A stretch of DNA of 12,420 nucleotides, taken from the NCBI GenBank assembly GCA_903887095.1, contig CAISOQ010000247.1, forward strand, positions 1 to 12,420, written 5' to 3'. This DNA is from an uncultured Flavobacteriia bacterium (GTDB taxonomy: Bacteria > Bacteroidota > Bacteroidia > Flavobacteriales_D > Crocinitomicaceae). The notes under the pieces are model-generated. The model did no database searches. It saw nothing but the letters and a program-made list of their open reading frames with translations, and was not told the origin of the DNA. The translations under genes were made by a program, and so were the position numbers. Below, one piece after another: positions 7,080 through 12,420 of this stretch. Position 1 is the stretch's first letter; each line of letters begins with the position of its first letter.

Positions 7080-8222
7080 ATGCAGATTTTAAAGATTGAA
7101 CAGTTAAGTTTTTGGGAAAGAAAAACCTATTTTGAAGAAATCGATTACCTCGTTATTGGAGCAGGTATTGTTGGACTTTCTACTGCCATTGAATTAAGAA
7201 ATCGTTTTTCTGATGCCAAAATAGTCGTTTTAGAAAGGGGTTATCTTCCTACCGGCGCAAGCAGTAAAAATGCAGGATTCACTTGTTTTGGGAGTGTTAC
7301 AGAAATCCTTGATGACCTTGCGAATTATGATGAATCTGCAGTATGGTCGACAGTAGAAAAACGATGGAAAGGACTTCAAAACTTGCGCAACCTTGTTGGT
7401 GATAGCAACATGGACCTTGAATTGAACGGTTCGTGGGATCTCATTTTACCATCAGACAAAAAAAATACGGAAGAAATTAATTCGCGACTTCCTTATCTAA
7501 ATCAAAAAATAGCAGAAATCACAGGTGAAACTGAGGTCTATTCAGAAGACAAAGATTGTGCATCAAAATTTGGTTTCAAAGGTGTTCAGACAAGTTATTT
7601 CAATCGATTGGAAGGTCAGATCAATACGGGTAAAATGATTGACTACCTCCACCATCTGGCTGTTAGCAAAAATATAAAATGCATTTATGGTGTTGCCGTT
7701 GAAGCCCTGCAATCTGGACTTTACCACGTCTCAATGCAAACTTCTGTTGGCTTCATGAAAGCGAAAAATGTAGCTGTTTGCACGAATGGTTTTGCCAAAA
7801 ATTTAATGCCACATTTGAACGTGAAACCAGCCCGTGCTCAAGTTATTGTTACAACACCGATTCATGATTTAAAAATTAAAGGAACATTCCATTACCAACA
7901 AGGGTATTATTATTTCAGGAATATTGATGGGCGAATTCTCCTTGGTGGTGGTCGAAACATTGATTTTGAAGGCGAAACCACTACTGAGATGGTTACCACT
8001 GAAAAAATAATTGATTCACTAAAAGAACTTATGTCGCAAGTGATACTTCCCGGATCTGATTATTCAATTGAATATGAATGGTCAGGGATAATGGGTATTG
8101 GCGACACAAAAGCTCCTATCGTTGAAAAACTTGATGAACGAATTGCCGTTGGCGTTCGCATGGGTGGAATGGGCGTTGCTATTGGCAGTTTAATAGGAAA
8201 AGAACTTTCACAACTATTCTAA
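7080..8222 (+). CDS. FAD-dependent oxidoreductase of the DAO (D-amino acid/glycine oxidase) family
   Basis: This 380-residue flavoenzyme probably oxidises an amine or amino acid; the substrate is not identifiable. The N-terminal Rossmann fold carries GAGIVG at 27-32 for the FAD pyrophosphate, and VVLERG at 49-54, where the Glu at 52 ends the second strand and binds the FAD ribose. GASSKNAGF at 59-67 is the usual DAO-family loop over the flavin. GGMGVAIGSLIG at 362-373 is the C-terminal flavin-binding segment. No signal peptide or membrane helix is seen, so it should be cytosolic. An in-frame TTG at 7035 would add 15 poorly folded-looking residues and overlaps the predicted promoter, so I prefer the ATG at 7080. 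It is followed 47 bases later by gcvT on the same strand. DAO enzymes and GcvT folds are often fused (sarcosine or dimethylglycine dehydrogenases), so a link to glycine or one-carbon metabolism is a reasonable inference but is not proven. Confidence 0.87.
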   Translation: MQILKIEQLSFWERKTYFEEIDYLVIGAGIVGLSTAIELRNRFSDAKIVVLERGYLPTGASSKNAGFTCFGSVTEILDDLANYDESAVWSTVEKRWKGLQNLRNLVGDSNMDLELNGSWDLILPSDKKNTEEINSRLPYLNQKIAEITGETEVYSEDKDCASKFGFKGVQTSYFNRLEGQINTGKMIDYLHHLAVSKNIKCIYGVAVEALQSGLYHVSMQTSVGFMKAKNVAVCTNGFAKNLMPHLNVKPARAQVIVTTPIHDLKIKGTFHYQQGYYYFRNIDGRILLGGGRNIDFEGETTTEMVTTEKIIDSLKELMSQVILPGSDYSIEYEWSGIMGIGDTKAPIVEKLDERIAVGVRMGGMGVAIGSLIGKELSQLF

Positions 8223-8239
8223 GTGACCTCAATCACTTA
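8220..8239 (+). other. Short hairpin over the oxidoreductase stop codon
   Basis: TAAGTGA and TCACTTA form a perfect 7-base stem with the 6-base loop CCTCAA, starting at the stop codon itself. No T-run follows, so it is not a standard intrinsic terminator. It could protect the 3' end or lower read-through into gcvT. Confidence 0.35.
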
Positions 8240-8246
8240 AAACAAT

Positions 8247-8254
8247 TACTTTTG
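8247..8254 (+). promoter_or_regulatory. Likely Bacteroidota -7 box (TACTTTTG) for gcvT
   Basis: TACTTTTG matches TAnnTTTG exactly. It is embedded in TTACTTTTGACA, which differs at one base from TTAATTTTGACA upstream of the oxidoreductase gene. A -33 TTG is not seen at the expected place. If the box is used, the leader before the ATG at 8270 would be only about 8-10 bases. This would let gcvT be transcribed independently of the oxidoreductase gene. Confidence 0.4.
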
Positions 8255-8269
8255 ACAAAAAATTATTGG

Positions 8270-9352
8270 ATGAAAGATACAGCACTATACGAAAAACACG
8301 TTGCATTGGGTGCCAAAATGGTTCCATTTGCAGGATACAATATGCCTGTTCAATACGAAGGTGTAAACGCAGAGCATGAAACAGTCAGAAATGGTGTTGG
8401 TGTTTTTGACGTTTCACACATGGGAGAATTTGTACTTCGTGGACCTAATGCGCTCGCATTGATTCAAAAGTTCTCCTCCAATGATGCATCTGTTTTATTT
8501 GATGGTAAAGCGCAATATTCTTGTATGCCAAATGGCAAAGGAGGAATCGTTGACGATTTAATTATTTACCGTGTAAATGAAAACGAATATTTTATTGTTG
8601 TTAATGCTTCGAACATAGAAAAAGACTGGAACTGGATTTCAGGACTAAATGATCTTGGTGTAGAAATGGAAAATCTTTCGGATGAGTATTCACTTCTCGC
8701 AATTCAAGGTCCAAAAGCAGCTGAAGCAATGCAATCACTGACGGATGTAAATCTAAGTGATATGGTTTATTACACATTTTCGCACGGAACATTTGCGGGA
8801 GTAAATGATGTAATGATTTCAGCAACTGGCTATACTGGTTCTGGCGGATTTGAGATTTATGTAAAAAACAAGGACATCAACCAGGTTTGGGATAAGGTCT
8901 TTGAAGCGGGCGCAGCATTTGGAATAAAACCTATTGGCCTAGCAGCGCGAGATACATTGCGTTTAGAAATGGGATTTTGTCTTTATGGAAATGACATAGA
9001 CGACACAACTTCTCCTTTGGAAGCAGGTTTGGGATGGATTACGAAATTCACAAAAGAATTTGTTGATTCTGATGCACTTAAAAAACAAAAAGAAGAGGGT
9101 GTTAAACGAAAATTAGTTGCCTTCGAAATGGTTGATCGTGGAATCCCTCGCCATGACTACCCTATTCAGGATGCAAACGGAAATGTCATCGGTAAAGTGA
9201 CTTCAGGTACAATGTCGCCTTCAATGAAAATTGGTATCGGTCTAGGATACGTTTCAACTGAACACGCAGCGTTAGACTCTGAAATCTATGTAGAAATTCG
9301 CGAGAAAGGTGTGAAAGCGAAAGTTGTAAAACTTCCTTTTTATAAGAAATAA
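8270..9352 (+). CDS. gcvT: Aminomethyltransferase, T-protein of the glycine cleavage system
   Basis: GcvT takes the aminomethyl group from the lipoyl arm of GcvH and gives ammonia and 5,10-methylene-tetrahydrofolate. The chosen ATG gives 360 residues, the usual length, and begins MKDTALYEKHVALGAKMVPF, the typical start of this family; the in-frame TTG at 8252 would add six atypical residues and lies in the promoter. Seen in order: FAGYNMPVQY at 20-29, VFDVSHMGE at 45-53, GGIVDDLIIYR starting at 91 with the catalytic Asp in the DD pair (95-96), SATGYTGSGGFE in the folate-binding core, the ARDTLRLEMGFCLYGND block, and the C-terminal GKVTSGTMSPS. All signature blocks are present and no frameshift is seen. 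gcvH and gcvP are not in the window, so the system is dispersed, as is common in Bacteroidota. An intrinsic terminator follows. Confidence 0.95.
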   Translation: MKDTALYEKHVALGAKMVPFAGYNMPVQYEGVNAEHETVRNGVGVFDVSHMGEFVLRGPNALALIQKFSSNDASVLFDGKAQYSCMPNGKGGIVDDLIIYRVNENEYFIVVNASNIEKDWNWISGLNDLGVEMENLSDEYSLLAIQGPKAAEAMQSLTDVNLSDMVYYTFSHGTFAGVNDVMISATGYTGSGGFEIYVKNKDINQVWDKVFEAGAAFGIKPIGLAARDTLRLEMGFCLYGNDIDDTTSPLEAGLGWITKFTKEFVDSDALKKQKEEGVKRKLVAFEMVDRGIPRHDYPIQDANGNVIGKVTSGTMSPSMKIGIGLGYVSTEHAALDSEIYVEIREKGVKAKVVKLPFYKK

Positions 9353-9372
9353 AGAGAAAATCAATCAATTGG

Positions 9373-9399
9373 AAGCCTGAGTAATCGGGCTTTTTTTTT
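9373..9399 (+). terminator. Intrinsic terminator after gcvT
   Basis: AAGCCTGA at 9373-9380 pairs with TCGGGCTT at 9385-9392 (8 pairs, one of them G-U) around the loop GTAA, and a run of nine T follows at 9391-9399. It starts 20 bases after the gcvT stop. On the opposite strand the stem is not followed by a T-run, so it should stop only plus-strand transcripts. It ends 3 bases before the stop codon of the convergent MFS gene. Confidence 0.9.
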
Positions 9400-9402
9400 G
9401 CC

Positions 9403-10737
9403 TTACAATTCTGTTTCTTCTTTCGGAACGAAAAGCAATGCAACAAACCCAATAATGAAGAAAGCCGCAACAGCAACAATCGAATAACGAATAGAACCGG
9501 TCCAGAATTCCATTAAACCGAAGAATAAGGTACCGATGACAATTCCAATTTTTTCTGACGCATCATAAAACGAAAAATAACTGGCATGGTCCGTTGTTTC
9601 GGGTAAGAATTTCGAATATGTCGAACGAGCGATTGCTTGCACGCCGCCCATTACCAATCCAACCGAAGCCGCGAGGATATAAAATGCCGTTGGTTTTCGA
9701 ATAAAAAATGCACACGCACAAATCACAATCCATATTCCAACTGAAATCATAAGTGTTTTGAGATTACCAATTCGTTGAGAGACCTTTGACATTATGAAAG
9801 CACCTAGAGCACCTAAAATTTGAATCAGAAGAATTGCGATTATTAGTCCAGTTGAACCACTTCCTTCCGGCCATTCAATTTCCTTGTTGGCAAAGATTGT
9901 TGCCATCAACATGACTGTTTGAACACCTGTGTTAAAGAAGAAAAACGCAATCAAATAACGCTTTAATCGAACGGTGGATTTAAACTCGCCAAAAACCAAT
10001 TTCAATTCACGAAAGCCCCTCCATAAATAGCCAGGTTCTGGTTTTTTTCCATAAACATTGTTAGGCAATACTCTGTAGGTCAATTGACTGAAACCTATCC
10101 ACCAAATTCCTACAAAAACAAAGGCATATCGCATGTAATTCAATTTCTCACTTCCTACATCTGTTGACATTATCAACGCCAAACAGATAACAAGTAAAAT
10201 CATCGAACCAAGATAGCCCATTGTGAATCCACGAGCAGAGATTCTATCATGGTCATTCACATCAGCAATTTCTGGCAGAAAGGCATTGTAAAAAACCAAA
10301 CTATTCCAATATCCTATACTTGCAAGAAAAACTGAAAACATACCCAACTCTATTCTTGCAGGATTGAAAAAGTAAAGTGACATGCACGAAAAAGCGCCCA
10401 GATAACAGAAAAACCTTAAAAACTTCTTTTTACTTCCTGTATAATCTGCAATACCAGAAAGTAAAGGTGAAAGAAATGAAACAACTAAAAATGAAGCGGA
10501 GAGTGTAAATGTAAATAGAACACTTGATGAAAGTTTGATGCCAAAAAAAGACACTTCTATGATTTCATCTTTCAATAAATGCTTCGTCTCTAAGCACAAA
10601 GAATCAGCATATTTCTTTTTTGTAATATTATCGTAAAATATTGGGAAAATCGCTGAGGAAATAACCAAGTTATAAACTGAATTTGCCCAGTCATAAAAAA
10701 CCCAACCTCGTATAATTCGCTTATCCCCTTTTTCCAT
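9403..10737 (-). CDS. MFS transporter of the Atg22-like/UMF1 family
   Basis: This 444-residue, very hydrophobic protein has about 12 predicted membrane helices. It begins with the family signature GWVFYDWANS at 11-20, followed by VYNLVISSAIFP. SPLLSGIADYTGSKKK at 90-105 is the MFS motif-A-like loop. FYNAFLPEI at 149-157 and SARGFTMGYLGS at 167-178 are typical of Atg22/UMF1 proteins. Fungal Atg22 exports amino acids from the vacuole; bacterial members are mostly uncharacterised. The ATG at 10735-10737 is separated by 3 bases from the stop of the lysine-ketoglutarate reductase gene, so the two are co-transcribed. Transport of an amino acid linked to that enzyme is an attractive inference only. 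The family call is strong; the substrate is unknown. Confidence 0.9.
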   Translation of the reverse strand: MEKGDKRIIRGWVFYDWANSVYNLVISSAIFPIFYDNITKKKYADSLCLETKHLLKDEIIEVSFFGIKLSSSVLFTFTLSASFLVVSFLSPLLSGIADYTGSKKKFLRFFCYLGAFSCMSLYFFNPARIELGMFSVFLASIGYWNSLVFYNAFLPEIADVNDHDRISARGFTMGYLGSMILLVICLALIMSTDVGSEKLNYMRYAFVFVGIWWIGFSQLTYRVLPNNVYGKKPEPGYLWRGFRELKLVFGEFKSTVRLKRYLIAFFFFNTGVQTVMLMATIFANKEIEWPEGSGSTGLIIAILLIQILGALGAFIMSKVSQRIGNLKTLMISVGIWIVICACAFFIRKPTAFYILAASVGLVMGGVQAIARSTYSKFLPETTDHASYFSFYDASEKIGIVIGTLFFGLMEFWTGSIRYSIVAVAAFFIIGFVALLFVPKEETEL

Positions 10738-10740
10738 CTA

Positions 10741-11955
10741 TCAATGGGTTAAAATACCATTCGCGTAATCTTGAAGGTATGAAAATCCTTCATTCAGCAT
10801 TCCATTCTTTGTTTCAGTTGCTCTTCCAATAATATTGTCGGGATCTTCCTTCAACAAACATGGCAATACGAGACGCGTCAATTCATTTCCGAAATCCTCT
10901 GATGCATCTTTTGGTAATTCACACGGAAGATTATCAACAGCCATTACAGCTATTGCATTTGGATTTCTGAAATCGACTTCCTGCTCAGTTTGCGGATCGT
11001 AACCATAAATTGGATCTGCAATTTTACTTGCTCTGATTGTCGAAGCGATTGGTCCTTCTGTATCACAAGAAATATCTGCAATGACTGAAACTCTCAAATC
11101 CTTTCTTTTCAAATCTTCATTTGTAACAATAAATGGGGATCTACTGCTCCAAAAGTGACATGGAATGTACATGTCGGCTTGATTCAAAAAGCGATCAAAA
11201 GTCGATTTGTACAATTCGGGGTTGGCATAAAAATCAGCTTTATCGAAGGCCTTCCCATCCTTTCTTGCATAGTAATCTTCCACTTCCAATTGGGTAAACA
11301 CAGGATGATTAAATGTACCAGCTGTAAATTCTTCGGGTGTCAACTCCGTAATTGGTAGCAAATCTATTATTTCTCTGGCCCCATGTCCTACCCGACCAAA
11401 ACCAGTGAGTACAATGCGTGTATCATTTGGCAGGGAGATTTTCTTCATCTCCGCTTCCATTTCTTTCCGGTCATGGCACTGATTTGCTGGTTTCAACTCG
11501 TAAAGTCCCTTTTTCAACCCATACGTTAAAAAGGCATTGTAAGTCCCAACAATCCCCGCATACCTTCCAAATCCAATAATTCGCTTATTGTGCTTGTCTT
11601 TGATCAATTCATAATCAATCATTTCGATGTTCTTGTCAATCAAGGCCCTCATCAATTTTTGATTGTGCGCCTGTTTTTTGATGGTATGCGAAAAGAACAT
11701 GAATTTCTTGTTCGGTATTAAATCCTGAATATTGACTTCTTTAACACCCAAAATCAAATCACAGTCAGATAGCTCTTCACTCAATTGAATACCCTGCTCA
11801 GTGTATTCTTCATCTTTGAAGGCTCTTATGGGACTTGGTTGAACAACTATTTCCAAATCAGGGTACAAGACTTTCAATGCTTTACACTGTTTCGGTGTTA
11901 ACGGTACTCTTTTATCTGGCGGTACCTTTCCCTCACGAATCAATCCAATCTTCAT
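10741..11955 (-). CDS. Stand-alone lysine-ketoglutarate reductase / saccharopine dehydrogenase (L-lysine-forming) type enzyme
   Basis: This 404-residue cytosolic enzyme of the alanine dehydrogenase/PNT N-domain superfamily aligns by eye over its whole length with the lysine-ketoglutarate reductase half of animal and plant AASS/LKR-SDH. Shared blocks are KRVPLTPK at 15-22 (active-site Lys-Arg region), FFSHTIKKQ at 87-95 with the family His, FGRYAGIVG at 129-137, the nucleotide-binding glycine motif LTGFGRVGHGAR at 183-194, ADISCDTEGPI at 293-303, and DNLPCELPKDASEDFGNEL at 341-359. The reaction is lysine + 2-oxoglutarate + NAD(P)H to saccharopine, or the reverse. No fused saccharopine dehydrogenase (glutamate-forming) domain is present, and no neighbouring gene in the window provides one. 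Bacteroidota normally make lysine by a diaminopimelate route, so lysine breakdown is the likelier direction. The gene lies 12 bases after the KdsC-like gene and 3 bases before the MFS gene. Alanine dehydrogenase is a less likely alternative. Confidence 0.85.
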   Translation of the reverse strand: MKIGLIREGKVPPDKRVPLTPKQCKALKVLYPDLEIVVQPSPIRAFKDEEYTEQGIQLSEELSDCDLILGVKEVNIQDLIPNKKFMFFSHTIKKQAHNQKLMRALIDKNIEMIDYELIKDKHNKRIIGFGRYAGIVGTYNAFLTYGLKKGLYELKPANQCHDRKEMEAEMKKISLPNDTRIVLTGFGRVGHGAREIIDLLPITELTPEEFTAGTFNHPVFTQLEVEDYYARKDGKAFDKADFYANPELYKSTFDRFLNQADMYIPCHFWSSRSPFIVTNEDLKRKDLRVSVIADISCDTEGPIASTIRASKIADPIYGYDPQTEQEVDFRNPNAIAVMAVDNLPCELPKDASEDFGNELTRLVLPCLLKEDPDNIIGRATETKNGMLNEGFSYLQDYANGILTH

Positions 11956-11967
11956 CTAACTAATAAA

Positions 11968-12420
11968 TTATGTGAGTGGTTGTTTTAATAAATAAGCATC
12001 TACAAATTCACGCACACATCCTTCTCCGCCTTTTTTGGTTAGAATAATGTCTACATGTGTTTTTACGACTGCAACAGCATCACTCGGACAAGCTGAAAAA
12101 CCAATCTTTCGAATGACATCAAGGTCATTGATATCATCTCCAATTATTGCTACATTTTCCAGACCTATTCCTAGATCAGCGGAATGCTTTGTTAATACAT
12201 CTAACTTAGGTTCTCTTCCAACATGGCAAAACTGTATACCAAGCAACTCGGCTCTAGCCTTGACCATCTCAGCTTTATAACCAGAAGAAATTATGGCAAG
12301 CTGAAAATTATTTTTCACTAAATGTTGAATTGCCATTCCATCCTTTGCATTGTATTTCTTGATCTGATCGCCGTTTTCAGTATAGTACATTCCAGCGTCA
12401 GTCATAACACCATCAACATC
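11968..12420 (-). CDS. kdsC: KdsC-type HAD phosphatase (3-deoxy-D-manno-octulosonate 8-phosphate phosphatase), N-terminus beyond the window edge
   Basis: The visible 150 codons begin at the right edge with DVDGVMTD, whose two Asp residues are the HAD nucleophile and general acid. Only a short N-terminal stretch is missing, since the family is about 170 residues. Other motifs are GMYYTENGD, the substrate-loop region of KdsC/YrbI; IISSG at visible residues 43-47 (motif II); EPK, with Lys at about 72 (motif III); GDDINDLD at 94-101 (Mg-binding motif IV); and GGEGCVREFVD near 131, matching the GGxGAVRE ending of KdsC. The small C1-type HAD without a large cap fits a tetramer in which neighbours cover the active site. 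KdsC releases Kdo for lipopolysaccharide inner core. Homologous phosphatases acting on N-acylneuraminate or KDN 9-phosphate share these motifs and cannot be excluded, because no kdsA or neuB homologue is in view. It is the most upstream visible gene of the three-gene minus-strand operon. Confidence 0.85.
   Translation of the reverse strand, partial: DVDGVMTDAGMYYTENGDQIKKYNAKDGMAIQHLVKNNFQLAIISSGYKAEMVKARAELLGIQFCHVGREPKLDVLTKHSADLGIGLENVAIIGDDINDLDVIRKIGFSACPSDAVAVVKTHVDIILTKKGGEGCVREFVDAYLLKQPLT

Noticed and set aside
8252..8269. TTG at 8252 as the start of gcvT
   Set aside because: It lies in the TACTTTTGACA promoter-like motif, and the ATG at 8270 gives the standard GcvT N-terminus and length.
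9186..9479. Minus-strand open frame across the end of gcvT and the terminator
   Set aside because: It overlaps gcvT, the terminator and the end of the MFS gene, and its low-complexity start has no family resemblance.

Overview
The window looks like an ordinary chromosomal stretch from a member of the Bacteroidota, most likely Flavobacteriales and possibly close to Fluviicola/Crocinitomicaceae; the lineage is an inference. Supporting signs are the low GC content, the near absence of Shine-Dalgarno sequences, two exact matches to the Bacteroidota -7 promoter box TAnnTTTG, and a giant secreted TPR-like protein with an N-terminal carboxypeptidase-regulatory-like domain. No tRNA, rRNA, CRISPR array, transposase or integrase is visible.

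Left block (1-6982, all minus strand). In transcription order it holds a 1550-residue secreted repeat protein, an 82-base gap, and then three genes joined by two ATGA stop/start overlaps. These three are a small four-helix membrane protein, an Mpl-type UDP-MurNAc:tripeptide ligase (murein recycling), and a lipoprotein of the class D beta-lactamase/penicillin-binding family that runs off the left edge. The tight coupling suggests that murein recycling and a penicillin-recognising lipoprotein are made together. The giant protein has 14 units of about 59-60 residues, then about 490 residues of polar, Cys-free sequence, then a short basic/aromatic tail.

Middle block (7030-9399, plus strand). A FAD-dependent DAO-family oxidoreductase is followed by gcvT, the aminomethyltransferase of the glycine cleavage system. 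Each gene is preceded by nearly the same 12-mer, TTA(A/C)TTTTGACA, which contains an exact -7 box. A clean intrinsic terminator closes the block.

Right block (9403-12420, minus strand). In transcription order: a KdsC-type HAD phosphatase (its beginning lies beyond the right edge), a stand-alone lysine-ketoglutarate reductase/saccharopine dehydrogenase-type enzyme, and an Atg22/UMF1-type MFS transporter. Gaps of 12 and 3 bases indicate one operon.

Almost the whole window is coding; the longest gap is 97 bases. The strongest candidates for something undescribed are the giant repeat protein, with its possible higher-order duplication, and the ATGA-linked membrane protein-Mpl-class D lipoprotein operon.
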